DNA of 59,412 nt, from contig JAUSOQ010000015.1 of assembly GCA_030655755.1 (NCBI GenBank), forward strand, positions 1 through 59,412, given 5' to 3'. Made by a program: the position numbers and the translations under genes. Source of the stretch: Coriobacteriia bacterium. Its GTDB lineage: Bacteria > Actinomycetota > Coriobacteriia > Anaerosomatales > Anaerosomataceae. Below are positions 48,244 to 56,658 of this stretch, piece after piece. Below the pieces are notes generated by a model that was not told where the DNA came from, made no database searches, and saw only the letters and a program-made list of their open reading frames with translations. Position 1 is the first letter of the stretch. The number at the start of each line of letters is the position of its first letter.

Positions 48244-50367
48244 ATGCGGTTCTTCGCACCGGTAGCACGTAATCTCGAGACCATACTCGGCGATGAACTC
48301 CGCGCCATCGGTGTGGGGGGCGTGCGTCCGGCTACGGCGGGCGTCTCGTTCGAAGGCGGTCTCGAGGCGGGTTACCGCGCGTGTCTGTGGTCGCGCTTCG
48401 CCTCGCGCATCCTCATGCCGATCGCGCGCTACGACGCGCCGGACGAGGACGCCCTCTACGAGGGTGCGCTCGCCGTCCCGTGGGAGGAGCACTTCGCGCT
48501 CACCTCCACGTTCGCGATCGACGCGAGCGTGCGGGACTCGGCCATCACACATAGCGGCTACGCGGGTCTCAAGGTCAAAGACGCCATCGCCGACCACTTC
48601 CGCGAATGCTTCGGCGAGCGGCCATCGGTGGACACCGATGCGCCCGACATCCTCATCAACCTTGCGCTGCGTCGCGGTGTGGCGACACTCTCACTCGACA
48701 TGTCCGGCGAGCCGCTGCATCGCCGCGGCTACCGGCGTCCCGGCGTGCAGACCGCCGCTCCTTTGAAGGAGACGCTCGCTGCAGGCGTGCTCGCACTCGC
48801 CGGCTGGCGCGGGATCGCCGTGGATGGCGGAGCGCTGCTCGACCCGATGTGCGGTTCGGGCACGCTGCTGGTGGAGGCGGCGCTGATGGCCGGCGACATC
48901 GCGCCAGGGCTCAGGCGCACACGCTGGGGCTTTAAGGCATGGACGGGGCACGAACCTGAGGTGTGGGATGGCCTGATCGACGAAGCGATGGAGCGTGCCG
49001 AGGCGGGCATCGAGAAGCTGCCGCCCATCGAGGGTAGCGATATCGATCCGGACGCGATCGAGATCGCACGCGGGTGTATCGCACGCGCGGGGCTCGATGG
49101 CCTCGTCAGCGTGGGGGTGCGCGATGTGCGCGAGGTGACGCCACCGCACTCGGCGCCACGCGGACTGCTCGTGACCAACCTACCGTATGGCGAGCGGCTC
49201 ACCGGTGACCTCGAGTCGCTCTACACGGCGCTCGGCGAACGCGAACGTCGTGTGTTCGGCGGCTGGCGCACTGCGGTGCTCCTCACCGACCGCGCGCTTG
49301 AGGCGCGTCTCGGCATGCACGTCGACAAGCGCTACGAGCTGATGAACGGCCGCATCCCTATCGAGCTGGTGGTGGCCGAGGTGCCCAAGCGCTCCGCGGG
49401 CACGGCCAGCGTCGAGGACGAGGGCGCCGCGATGTTCGCCAACCGCCTACGCAAGCGCATGAAGCACCTGGGCAAGTGGGCGCGACGCGAGGGCGTGACC
49501 TGCTATCGCGTCTACGATGCCGACCTGCCCGAGTACTCCGTCGCCATCGATCTGTACGAGGGACGTTGGGCGCACATCTCCGAGTACGCGCCGCCCGCGA
49601 CCGTGGATGCCGATGCGGCGCGCCAGCGGTTGGCGGCTGTCATGCGCGTGACGCCGGAGGTCCTCGGCATCCGGCCCGAGGACGTCTTCCTCAAGGTGCG
49701 GCAGCGTCAGCGCGGGACCGAGCAGTACGAGCGTGCCGGTACTCATGGCGAGACGGTCGAGGTGCACGAAGGGGCGAGCACGTTCCTGGTGAACTTCACC
49801 GACTACCTGGACACGGGGCTGTTCCTCGACCACCGACCGATGCGCAAGCGCATCATGGCCGAGGCCGAGGGCAAGCTCTTCCTCAACCTGTTCGGCTATA
49901 CCGGCACGATGTCGGTGGCGGCCGCCCTCGGCGGGGCCCGACAGGTGATGACCGTGGACCTGTCCAACACCTACATAGAGTGGGCGCGCGCCAACATGGA
50001 GCGCAACAGCTTTGAGGGCGTGCGCTACGAATACGAGCAGGCCGACTGTCTGCAGTGGCTGCGCAAGAAGCGGGAGCGCCGGTTCGACCTGATCTTCCTC
50101 GACCCGCCGTCGTTCTCCAACTCCAAGCGCATGTCAGACACCTTCGACGTCCAGCGCGACCATGTGCACCTCATCACGCGCGCGACAGATCTGCTCGCAC
50201 CGGGCGGCACGCTCTACTTCTCCACGAACCTGCGCAGTTTCACGCTCGCCACGGCCTATCTGGAGGAGTTGGACATCACAGACATATCCGCCGAGACGAT
50301 CCCGCCTGACTTCGAGCGTAACCCGCGGATCCACCGGGTCTTCAAGATCACGATGAGGCCAAGCTGA
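48244..50367 (+). CDS. rlmKL: bifunctional 23S rRNA methyltransferase RlmKL
   Basis: The 707-residue fusion carries an N-terminal THUMP region and the RlmL (G2445 N2) domain, with LLDPMCGSGTLLVEAALMAG near 200 and TNLPYGERL near 310. The C-terminal RlmK (G2069 N7) domain starts near 400 and has LNLFGYTGTMSVAAALGGA near 545 and FLDPPSFSNSKRM near 618. Length and domain order match proteobacterial RlmKL. It starts two bases after the glycosyltransferase stop and overlaps the convergent ferredoxin by 20 bases. It acts on assembling 50S subunits. Confidence 0.92.
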   Translation: MRFFAPVARNLETILGDELRAIGVGGVRPATAGVSFEGGLEAGYRACLWSRFASRILMPIARYDAPDEDALYEGALAVPWEEHFALTSTFAIDASVRDSAITHSGYAGLKVKDAIADHFRECFGERPSVDTDAPDILINLALRRGVATLSLDMSGEPLHRRGYRRPGVQTAAPLKETLAAGVLALAGWRGIAVDGGALLDPMCGSGTLLVEAALMAGDIAPGLRRTRWGFKAWTGHEPEVWDGLIDEAMERAEAGIEKLPPIEGSDIDPDAIEIARGCIARAGLDGLVSVGVRDVREVTPPHSAPRGLLVTNLPYGERLTGDLESLYTALGERERRVFGGWRTAVLLTDRALEARLGMHVDKRYELMNGRIPIELVVAEVPKRSAGTASVEDEGAAMFANRLRKRMKHLGKWARREGVTCYRVYDADLPEYSVAIDLYEGRWAHISEYAPPATVDADAARQRLAAVMRVTPEVLGIRPEDVFLKVRQRQRGTEQYERAGTHGETVEVHEGASTFLVNFTDYLDTGLFLDHRPMRKRIMAEAEGKLFLNLFGYTGTMSVAAALGGARQVMTVDLSNTYIEWARANMERNSFEGVRYEYEQADCLQWLRKKRERRFDLIFLDPPSFSNSKRMSDTFDVQRDHVHLITRATDLLAPGGTLYFSTNLRSFTLATAYLEELDITDISAETIPPDFERNPRIHRVFKITMRPS

Positions 50368-50542
50368 TAGCATCGACCGGGCAGAGTTCGATGCAGCCCT
50401 CGATCTCTCCGTAGACTTCGGGCTCCGGGTCTTCGTTGATGACGCGAGCGATGCCGTCGTCATCGAGCAGGAAGACCTCGGGGCAGGTCTCCTCGCACAG
50501 GCCGCACCCGGTGCAGAGGTCAGGATCAACAACAGGCTTCAT
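50348..50542 (-). CDS. single [4Fe-4S] ferredoxin
   Basis: The 64-residue ferredoxin has CTGCGLCEETCP near residue 10 and a distal C-x-x-x-C-P (CIELCPVDAI) pair near 50, with an acidic body. The short, single-cluster type resembles actinobacterial/clostridial low-potential carriers. GAGAAGGAGGGACCGGG precedes ATG 50542, so the longer frame to 50572 is rejected. Its redox partner is unknown. Confidence 0.88.
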   Translation of the reverse strand: MKPVVDPDLCTGCGLCEETCPEVFLLDDDGIARVINEDPEPEVYGEIEGCIELCPVDAISLASS

Positions 50543-50614
50543 CCCGGTCCCTCCTTCTCCATAGGCATCCATGCTTCTCTCATGCCCACGATGGCGCGAT
50601 GCCAGACGCGGATA

Positions 50615-51103
50615 TCAGACGATGAGCTCCAAGAGCGCGACGTCGAGCTGGCGGTCGAACTTGCGTCCCACCTCGTGCATGACGCCCACCTGGGTAAAGC
50701 CGAGCCTGGCAGCCATAGCGAGGCTCGCGGTGTTCTCGGTACAGATACGTGACAGGATGACGTGTATGCCGAGGGACGGAGCGAGCTCGATGAGCGCTTG
50801 CGCGAGCGCCGTGCCGAGCCTGCGTCCCAAAAACCCCTCATCGATGTAGGTGGAGATCTCCACCGTGCCGTCGTAGGCGCGGCGGTCCGAGTACTGCGTG
50901 AGCGATCCCCAACCCACCACGGCCCCGTCCTCGACGAGAACGAGCACGGGGTGTCTCGGCCCATGGCTCGTGAGCCACTTCCGGCGGTCTTCGGCGGACT
51001 TGGGTTCCTGGTCGAAGGTGGCCGTCGAGTGCAGTACCGCCTGGTTGTAGATGCGGGCGATCGCATCTGCATCTTCGGGCTTCGCGGGACGGATCTGGGG
51101 CAC
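50615..51103 (-). CDS. GNAT family N-acetyltransferase
   Basis: The 162-residue acetyltransferase has a phosphinothricin acetyltransferase-like start (IRPAKPEDADAIARIYNQAV), VVGWGSLTQYSDRRAYDGTV in the substrate strands, and an acetyl-CoA binding EGFLGRRLGTALAQALIE loop near 90. GTG 51103 follows CCAAGGAGACC; the frame to 51148 is not needed. The substrate is unknown. Confidence 0.82.
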   Translation of the reverse strand: MPQIRPAKPEDADAIARIYNQAVLHSTATFDQEPKSAEDRRKWLTSHGPRHPVLVLVEDGAVVGWGSLTQYSDRRAYDGTVEISTYIDEGFLGRRLGTALAQALIELAPSLGIHVILSRICTENTASLAMAARLGFTQVGVMHEVGRKFDRQLDVALLELIV

Positions 51104-51136
51104 GGTCGGTCTCCTTGGCTGATGCGTATTTCTGGA

Positions 51137-51165
51137 TTGTGAGTACACTGCACGTATCGTACACT
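51137..51165 (+). promoter_or_regulatory. promoter of the homocitrate synthase operon
   Basis: TTGTGA (51137-51142) and TACACT (51160-51165) are 17 bases apart. The predicted start near 51172 leaves a leader of about 100 bases. Confidence 0.6.
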
Positions 51166-51197
51166 GATGCTTCTATCGTCCGGGGGATATCACGTGG

Positions 51198-51252
51198 GTC
51201 TCGATCAAGCGGACGGCAACGCCCTTTGGAGACGACGCAGGCTTCGGCGTCG
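51198..51252 (+). promoter_or_regulatory. structured leader of the homocitrate synthase operon
   Basis: The 5' leader contains a GTCTC/GAGAC pairing with an inner GGC-aac-GCC hairpin. A strong CGACGC (51233-51238)/GCGTCG (51247-51252) hairpin follows just before the ribosome-binding site AGGAGG (51261-51266). It matches no riboswitch class I can name, so a regulatory role is only possible. Confidence 0.35.
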
Positions 51253-51273
51253 CCCGCACGAGGAGGAACCGGG

Positions 51274-52452
51274 TTGGACAAGCACATGTTGAAGGACTTC
51301 CCCGTAGAGAGCAGCCTGGGGACGGTCGAAGTCAAGATCGACGACACGACGCTTCGCGACGGGGAACAGACCGCGGGCGTTGTCTTCGCGAACCAGGAGA
51401 AGATCCGTATCGCGAAGCTGTTGGATGAGATCGGCGTGCATCAGCTCGAGGTCGGCATCCCGGCCATGGGCGGCGACGAGCGCAATGTGATCGAACAGAT
51501 CGCACACCTGGGTCTTAACGCTTCGGTCCTCGCGTGGAACCGCGCGAACCTTGCCGACATCAAGACATCTCTGGACTGTGGCGTGGACGCGGTCGCCATC
51601 TCGCTTGCGACCTCCGACATCCACATCGAGACCAAGCTCATGAAGGACCGTGCGTGGGTCCTGGACTCCATCCGCAAGGCTGTCGCCTATGCTAAATCCG
51701 AGGGCGTATACGTTTCGGTCAACGCCGAGGATGCGTCGCGTACCGAGCTCGACTTCCTGGTGGAGTACGCTTTGGCCGCCAAGGCCGAGGGCGCGGACCG
51801 CCTGCGCTTCTGCGACACCATCGGCATCATGGAGCCGTTCCGCACCTACCAGGTCATCAAGGCGCTGCGCGAAGAGACGGGCCTTGAGATAGAGATGCAC
51901 ACCCACAATGACTTCGGCATGGCCGTGGCCAACGCGATCGCGGGCATCCACGCCGGTGCCACCTGGGTCAACGTCACCGTCGGGGGCCTCGGCGAGCGCG
52001 CCGGCAACGCGGCGCTCGAAGAGGTCGTCATGGCACTCAAGTACATCGAGGACATGCAGCTAGACGTGGACGCCACGCGCTTCCGCGAGATAGCCGAGTA
52101 CGTCATGAAGGCGGCGGGGCGCACCATACCGATCTGGAAGTCGGTCATCGGCTCCAACATGTTCGCGCACGAGTCCGGCATCCACGCCGACGGCGTCATC
52201 AAGAATCCCAAGACCTACGAGGTCTTCAGCCCTGACGAGGTTGGCCTCGTCCGCCAGATCGTCGTGGGCAAGCACTCCGGCTCCAAGACGCTCGAGCTCA
52301 AGTTCAACGAGTACGGCATCGAGCTGAGCAGAGAGCAGGCAGCCGAGATGCTTCCGCGCGTGCGCACGATGGCCATCGAGCTCAAGCGCGCGCTCTTCGA
52401 CAAAGAACTCGTCTACATCTATCAGGACTGGAAGGCCGAGCAGAAGGGGTGA
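51274..52452 (+). CDS. homocitrate synthase / 2-isopropylmalate synthase family enzyme (NifV/AksA-like)
   Basis: The 392-residue barrel enzyme condenses acetyl-CoA with a 2-oxoacid. IDDTTLRDGEQTAGVVF at the start, EVGIPAMGGDE near 55, the HTHNDFGMAVANA metal motif near 210 and GERAGNAALEEV near 235 define the NifV/homocitrate synthase branch rather than LeuA. TTG 51274 is chosen because AGGAGG is seven bases upstream; ATG 51286 is the alternative. With the next two genes it probably forms homocitrate and homoisocitrate; 2-isopropylmalate or citramalate chemistry cannot be excluded. Confidence 0.85.
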   Translation: MDKHMLKDFPVESSLGTVEVKIDDTTLRDGEQTAGVVFANQEKIRIAKLLDEIGVHQLEVGIPAMGGDERNVIEQIAHLGLNASVLAWNRANLADIKTSLDCGVDAVAISLATSDIHIETKLMKDRAWVLDSIRKAVAYAKSEGVYVSVNAEDASRTELDFLVEYALAAKAEGADRLRFCDTIGIMEPFRTYQVIKALREETGLEIEMHTHNDFGMAVANAIAGIHAGATWVNVTVGGLGERAGNAALEEVVMALKYIEDMQLDVDATRFREIAEYVMKAAGRTIPIWKSVIGSNMFAHESGIHADGVIKNPKTYEVFSPDEVGLVRQIVVGKHSGSKTLELKFNEYGIELSREQAAEMLPRVRTMAIELKRALFDKELVYIYQDWKAEQKG

Positions 52453-53729
52453 GCGCGATCTCCGGAAAGACCATAGCCGAGAAGATCTTCTCGGCACACT
52501 CAGGAACCGACGCACACGCCGGCGACATCGTCATCGCCGACGTTGATTTCGTGATGGGGCAGGACGGTACCTCGCCGCTCGCAATTCGCGCACTTCAGAA
52601 CATGGGCGTCGACGCCGTGTTCGATTCGAAGAAAGTGGCACTGGTCATCGATCATAGCTCGCCGAGCCCGATCGAGGGCGTGAGCGCGCTGCATACCATG
52701 ATGCGCGAGTTCGGCAAGTTGACCGGCGCCAAGGTCTACGACGTGGGTTGTGGCGTGTGCCATCAGCTGATCCCCGAGAATGGCCACGTGGTTCCGGGCG
52801 ACCTCATGGTGGGCTGCGACAGCCACACCTGCACCTACGGTGCACTCAATGTCTTCTCCACGGGCGTGGGCTCCACCGACGGCGCCGCGGCGATGGCATC
52901 GGGCAAGCTGTGGTTCAAGGTTCCGGAGACCATGAAGGTCACCTACAACGGTGCGCTCAAGCCTGGCGTGTTCAGCAAGGACCTCATCTTGTACCTCGCC
53001 GGCCAGATAGGTGCCGACGGTGCGACGTATGAGGCCATCGAGTTCGATGGTCCGGTCATCGACGAGCTGTCGGTCGAGGCGCGGATGACGATCTCCAACA
53101 TGGCCATCGAGGTTGGCGCCAAGGCGGGCCTCATGAAGGCCGACGCCAAGACGCTCGCGTGGTTTGCTGGTCGCGGCGAGAAGACGCCGAACCCCGTCGG
53201 TCCCGACGCAGACGCGGTCTACGTGCGCGAGTTGGAGATCGACGCCAGCACGATCGGCCCGCAGGTCGCCAAGCCACACGCGGTCGACAACGTGAGCCTG
53301 ATCGAAGAGGTCGAGGGCACGCCGATCGCGCAGGGCTTCATTGGCACCTGCACCAACGGTCGCCTCGAAGATCTCAAGATCGCCGCGAGCATCCTAAAGG
53401 GTCGCACCGTTCACCCGGACGTGCGCCTGATCGTGGCCGCAGCGTCAAAGCAGATCTACCTGGACGCGATGGAGGCTGGCTACATTCAGATGCTGGTGAA
53501 GGCAGGTGCCGCAGTCGTCACGCCGGGCTGCGGTCCGTGCGTGGGCACGCACAACGGTGTGCCGAGTGACGGCGAGAACGTCATCTCCACGGCCAACCGC
53601 AACTTCAAAGGCCGCATGGGCAACTCCAACTCGTTCATCTACCTGGGCAGCCCGGCCACCGTGGCCGCGTCCGTGATCGAGGGTAAGATCACCGATCCCC
53701 GCAAGTACTTCGAGGGAGGGGAGGCGTAG
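52449..53729 (+). CDS. homoaconitase/3-isopropylmalate dehydratase large subunit
   Basis: The 426-residue aconitase-family subunit carries the 4Fe-4S ligands in FIGTCTNGRLED near 298 and PGCGPCVG near 358. DSHTCTYGALNVFSTGVGST near 125 is the substrate region. The length is that of archaeal-type LeuC/HacA (about 420) rather than the 470-residue bacterial LeuC. GTG 52449 overlaps the previous stop. Homocitrate to homoisocitrate is favoured by the upstream synthase. Confidence 0.88.
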   Translation: MSAISGKTIAEKIFSAHSGTDAHAGDIVIADVDFVMGQDGTSPLAIRALQNMGVDAVFDSKKVALVIDHSSPSPIEGVSALHTMMREFGKLTGAKVYDVGCGVCHQLIPENGHVVPGDLMVGCDSHTCTYGALNVFSTGVGSTDGAAAMASGKLWFKVPETMKVTYNGALKPGVFSKDLILYLAGQIGADGATYEAIEFDGPVIDELSVEARMTISNMAIEVGAKAGLMKADAKTLAWFAGRGEKTPNPVGPDADAVYVRELEIDASTIGPQVAKPHAVDNVSLIEEVEGTPIAQGFIGTCTNGRLEDLKIAASILKGRTVHPDVRLIVAAASKQIYLDAMEAGYIQMLVKAGAAVVTPGCGPCVGTHNGVPSDGENVISTANRNFKGRMGNSNSFIYLGSPATVAASVIEGKITDPRKYFEGGEA

Positions 53730-54230
53730 ATGGAGCTGAAAGCCAAAGCCTTCAAATACGGTGACGACATCAATACCGACTACATCATCTCCGGCAAGTA
53801 CAAGTTCAAGTCCAATGACATGGAAGTCATGGCGGTGCACGCCATGGAGGAACTCGACCCCGACTACTACGCCAAGATGAAGCCGAACGGCGGATTCCTG
53901 GTGGCGGGCACGAACTTTGGCATGGGTTCCAGCCGAGAGCAGGCGCCGCTCGTGCTCATCCACTCCAGCACCAAAGCGGTGCTCGCCAAGACCTTCGCGC
54001 GCATCTTCTACCGCAACGCCATCAACACTGGCCTGCCGGTGGTGGAGTGCGACACCGATCTCATCGATGACGGTGACGAGCTGGTCCTCGATCTCACGGG
54101 CGGCGTGCTGCGCGACGTGACCAAGGGCATCGACATCGCCATCAAGCCGCTACCGCCCGTCATGGCGCAGCTGCTTGCTGACGGTGGGCTGGTGGAGCAC
54201 TTCAAGAAGCACGGCGGTTTCGCGCTGTAG
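53730..54230 (+). CDS. homoaconitase/3-isopropylmalate dehydratase small subunit
   Basis: The 166-residue subunit supplies the swivelling domain. GDDINTDYIISGKYKFKS near 12-29 includes the specificity loop; here it reads YKFK rather than YLRT, the loop of a methanogen homoaconitase. GTNFGMGSSREQAPLV near 64 and FARIFYRNAINTGLP near 89 are conserved. ATG follows the large-subunit stop with no gap. No homoisocitrate dehydrogenase gene follows. The pathway (lysine, 2-oxosuberate-type elongation, or homocitrate supply) is therefore open. Confidence 0.88.
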   Translation: MELKAKAFKYGDDINTDYIISGKYKFKSNDMEVMAVHAMEELDPDYYAKMKPNGGFLVAGTNFGMGSSREQAPLVLIHSSTKAVLAKTFARIFYRNAINTGLPVVECDTDLIDDGDELVLDLTGGVLRDVTKGIDIAIKPLPPVMAQLLADGGLVEHFKKHGGFAL

Positions 54231-54234
54231 CGAG

Positions 54235-54258
54235 TGACATATATGGTTGACATATATG
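54235..54258 (+). promoter_or_regulatory. tandem palindromic operator before the vapBC-like module
   Basis: TGACATATATG occurs twice, at 54235-54245 and 54248-54258, with a 13-base period. Each copy contains the perfect palindrome CATATATG. The pair lies 25 bases upstream of a ribbon-helix-helix antitoxin, which suggests autoregulation. The second copy also forms TTGACA at 54247-54252. Confidence 0.55.
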
Positions 54259-54282
54259 CTGCGACCGTCGCAGACTGAGGTC

Positions 54283-54567
54283 ATGAAGAAGACGATGATG
54301 TATCTGCCCGAGGAGATGCACGCCTACCTGGCCGACGAGGCCGAGAGGCGCGGTGTCTCCATGGCCGAGATAGCTCGCGAGGCGATCTCGGAGTACCGCA
54401 CGCGTGCCGAGGCGGTACCTCGGCTGAACCTGGACGCCTTCATCGGCATTATCGACGAACCGGGGCCGACGACTGACGACTCGGAGCATGTCGACGAGCT
54501 GCTCGACGAGTACTACAAGGTCGGCGGTAAGTGGGATCAGGAGCACGGTTTTGCCGATTCTGACTGA
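54283..54567 (+). CDS. ribbon-helix-helix (CopG-type) antitoxin
   Basis: The 94-residue protein starts KKTMMYLPEEMHAYLADEAE and follows with ERRGVSMAEIAREAISEYR, the strand-helix-helix of a CopG/VapB regulator. An acidic toxin-binding tail of about 45 residues follows. ATG 54283 is preferred to a TTG at 54247, since GAGGTC lies directly before it and the TTG overlaps the operator. It overlaps the PIN toxin gene by 17 bases. Confidence 0.82.
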   Translation: MKKTMMYLPEEMHAYLADEAERRGVSMAEIAREAISEYRTRAEAVPRLNLDAFIGIIDEPGPTTDDSEHVDELLDEYYKVGGKWDQEHGFADSD

Positions 54568-54964
54568 CACGAGCGTACTTCTGGCAGCTGGCGTCCAGCG
54601 GGAGTCGCGGCACGAGGTCGCTGCCGAGGCGCTGAGAGAGCATGCGGGCGATGGCCTGCTTGTCCCGATGACCATCCTCACGGAACTCCTGTGCTTCGCG
54701 CGCAGCCGGTATGGGATAGACCAGCAGCGGCGGATGTGGGCAGGATTGGCCGCCACCGGCCTCACAGTGGTGCCGGTTGACTTGGCCATGTTGGAGCGCG
54801 CGCATGAGATCGACACTCGCTATTCCGATGTCGGCTTCGGCTTTGCCGACTGCACTCTGCTTGCCACGTGCGAGGCGTTGCGCACCGCGCGCGTGCTCTC
54901 CTTCGACCGTAGGCTTGCGGTCTACCGCCCCTCGTTCGCGCCATCCCTCGAGGTGCTTCCGTAG
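54551..54964 (+). CDS. PIN-domain toxin (VapC-like)
   Basis: The 137-residue ribonuclease-type toxin keeps the PIN acidic residues: Asp in [11 protein letters not shown] at the start, Glu in [11 protein letters not shown] near 43, Asp in [13 protein letters not shown] near 98, and Asp in [10 protein letters not shown] near 120. TTG 54551 is chosen because AGGAG lies six bases upstream within the antitoxin gene. VapC toxins cut tRNA or rRNA; the target is unknown. The pair lies next to the integrase. Confidence 0.82.
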   Translation: MPILTDTSVLLAAGVQRESRHEVAAEALREHAGDGLLVPMTILTELLCFARSRYGIDQQRRMWAGLAATGLTVVPVDLAMLERAHEIDTRYSDVGFGFADCTLLATCEALRTARVLSFDRRLAVYRPSFAPSLEVLP

Positions 54965-54975
54965 GCCTGGCCGAG

Positions 54976-55944
54976 ATGACCGCGCAGACACCCAAGCTGA
55001 TGGACCAGATCCGGGATGCGCTGCGTGCGAGGCACTACAGCGTGCGTACCGAGCAGGCGTACGTGCTCTGGTCGCGTCGGTTCATCATCTTCCATGGCAT
55101 GCGCCATCCCTCGGCCATGGGGGAGGACGAGATCAACGAGTTCCTCACTCATCTTGCCGTCGAGCGGCACGTGAGTGCTTCCACGCAGAACCAGGCCCTT
55201 GCTGCGTTGCTGTTCCTGTACAGGAACGTGCTGAACAGACCCGTTGGCGAGCTCGGTGAGATAGTGCGAGCGCAACGTCCTGTGCACCTACCTGTTGTGT
55301 TGACCCGCGATGAGGTCAGGCAGGTGCTCGCACAGCTCGATGGGGATGCACATCTGATGGTGACCCTGCTCTATGGTTCCGGGTTGCGACTGTCCGAGTG
55401 CTTGAGGCTGCGTGTGCAAGATGTCGACTTCGATCGCCGCGAGATCACGGTGCGCGACGGTAAGGGTGGCAAGGACCGGGTCACGACGTTGCCCGAGAAG
55501 TCGATACCAGCGCTCACGCAACAGCTGCAGCGTGCCCGAGTCGTTCACGAGGCCGATCTTGTCGACGGATGGGGCGCGGTGATCCTACCCATGGCACTCG
55601 ACAGGAAGTACCCGCATGCCGTCTTCGAATGGCTCTGGCAGTGGGTGTTCCCGCAGGAGCGCAGGTGGCGCAACGCCGAGACGGGCGAGCAGGGCAGGCA
55701 CCATGTCCATGCCACCGTACTTCAGCGTGCAGTGAGGGATGCCGCACGACGTTCCGGGGTGACCAAACGGGTGGGCTGCCACACGTTCAGGCACTCGTTT
55801 GCCACTCACCTCCTCGACGACGGCTATGACATCAGGACGATCCAGGAGCTGCTCGGTCACAAGGACCTGCGCACGACGATGATCTACACGCATGTGCTCA
55901 ACCGCGGTGGCCGAGGAGTGCGAAGCCCGATGGACGGACTCTGA
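54976..55944 (+). CDS. intI: integron integrase (tyrosine recombinase)
   Basis: The 322-residue enzyme has the tyrosine-recombinase residues: Arg in [12 protein letters not shown] near 140, [12 protein letters not shown] near 268-279, LGHKDLRTT and nucleophile MIYTHVL near 305. What makes it IntI rather than XerC is the family-specific insert [20 protein letters not shown] (about 208-227) followed by [14 protein letters not shown]. The C-terminal [12 protein letters not shown] also matches the IntI tail GG-x-GVRSPLD. The start ATG 54976 lacks a strong site. It lies 11 bases after the PIN toxin gene. It should recombine attC and attI sites of the adjacent cassettes. Confidence 0.93.
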   Translation: MTAQTPKLMDQIRDALRARHYSVRTEQAYVLWSRRFIIFHGMRHPSAMGEDEINEFLTHLAVERHVSASTQNQALAALLFLYRNVLNRPVGELGEIVRAQRPVHLPVVLTRDEVRQVLAQLDGDAHLMVTLLYGSGLRLSECLRLRVQDVDFDRREITVRDGKGGKDRVTTLPEKSIPALTQQLQRARVVHEADLVDGWGAVILPMALDRKYPHAVFEWLWQWVFPQERRWRNAETGEQGRHHVHATVLQRAVRDAARRSGVTKRVGCHTFRHSFATHLLDDGYDIRTIQELLGHKDLRTTMIYTHVLNRGGRGVRSPMDGL

Positions 55945-56007
55945 CGGCCGGTGGACACTCGCGATGACGAAAAAGGTATAGAATAAGTATAGAAAGGCAT
56001 TTGCCGC

Positions 56008-56280
56008 ATGGAGTATCAGAGTTTCGAGTTCGACGAAGCGAAGAGCGCTGTGAACAAGCGCAAGCACGGGATCGACTTTGTTGCTGCTCAGGAGATGAGG
56101 GTAGACGAGAGACTGCTGCGTATCGAAGCCAGGTGCCTGGAAGAGCGTAGGTACGTATTCGTCGGAGTGATCGGGACCAAGCATTGGTCGGCGATCGTGA
56201 CCTACAGGGACGAGCGTATCCGACTCATCTCAGTGCGTCGGTCGCGTGACGCGGAGGTTTGTGCGTATGAAAGCGAATGA
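56008..56280 (+). CDS. brnT: BrnT-like toxin
   Basis: The 90-residue protein has the BrnT pattern: FEFDEAKSAVNKRKHGIDF at the start, a LEERRYVFVGVIG strand, and RDERIRLISVRRSRDAEV at the end. BrnT is a RelE-fold ribonuclease. A tandem TATAGAA (55977-55983 and 55989-55995, 12-base period) lies upstream and may be a -10/operator combination. It overlaps its antitoxin by 14 bases. It lies between intI and the presumed attI, or is itself an old cassette. Confidence 0.85.
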   Translation: MEYQSFEFDEAKSAVNKRKHGIDFVAAQEMRVDERLLRIEARCLEERRYVFVGVIGTKHWSAIVTYRDERIRLISVRRSRDAEVCAYESE

Positions 56281-56494
56281 TCTGGACAGGAAGTTTGATG
56301 AAGGTGCCGAGGACGTGCTCGACGACCTCGACATGTCAACAGCGACCCGTCCCAACAAGGAGCAGAAGCGAGTGAACGTGGACTTCCCCGTGTGGATGGT
56401 GGAGTCCCTCGATCGCGAGGCGCGACGTCTGGGCGTCACCCGGCAGTCCATCATCAAGGTCTGGATCGCCGAGCGACTCGAGCGCGCGGGCTAG
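56267..56494 (+). CDS. brnA: BrnA-like antitoxin
   Basis: The 75-residue protein has a basic NKEQKRVNVDFPVWMVESLD strand-helix and EARRLGVTRQSIIKVWIAERL, the ribbon-helix-helix of BrnA antitoxins, which usually follow the toxin gene as here. GGAGG at 56253 sets ATG 56267; a frame from 56246 is longer but without a site. Expected to bind BrnT and repress the shared promoter. Confidence 0.85.
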   Translation: MKANDLDRKFDEGAEDVLDDLDMSTATRPNKEQKRVNVDFPVWMVESLDREARRLGVTRQSIIKVWIAERLERAG

Positions 56495-56641
56495 TGGCTC
56501 ACGGTGTTACATAGACTGTGCTTCGCCATTACATGCCTGCACAGAATGGAGTATAGTTGCTGGTAGCAGACGCGCTCGGGGGGCAGCGCGCATCTCTTTT
56601 ACAGAGAAAGCGATTGCCTCCCACGTGCACCACGCAGTCTG

Positions 56642-56658
56642 TAGAATCATTGTTAGGC
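56642..56658 (+). other. candidate attI core / cassette junction
   Basis: GTTAGGC at 56652-56658 fits the integron core GTTRRRY and follows an A/T-rich AATCATT, resembling class 1 attI (AACAAAGTTAGGC). No RYYYAAC partner appears upstream within 150 bases, so an attC is unlikely and a simple attI is the better reading. TAGAAT at 56642-56647 could be a -10 for a cassette promoter (Pc), but its -35 is poor. Confidence 0.5.

Noticed and set aside
51170-51273. c-di-GMP, SAM or guanidine riboswitch in the homocitrate leader
   Set aside because: The hairpins do not match any class core that I can recall; only a structured leader is claimed.
51274-54230. Nitrogenase cofactor homocitrate locus
   Set aside because: No nif genes are present; the association with a dehydratase points to an acid-elongation or lysine-type pathway.
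54976-55944. Ordinary phage or XerC-type integrase
   Set aside because: The ALDRKYPHA...WQWVFP insert and the [10 protein letters not shown] tail are specific to integron integrases, and attC-like sites follow.
56495-56658. A fifth attC site ending at GTTAGGC 56652
   Set aside because: No RYYYAAC partner box lies within a plausible distance upstream; only a weak AGACTG/CAGTCT pairing is present. Kept as a candidate attI core instead.
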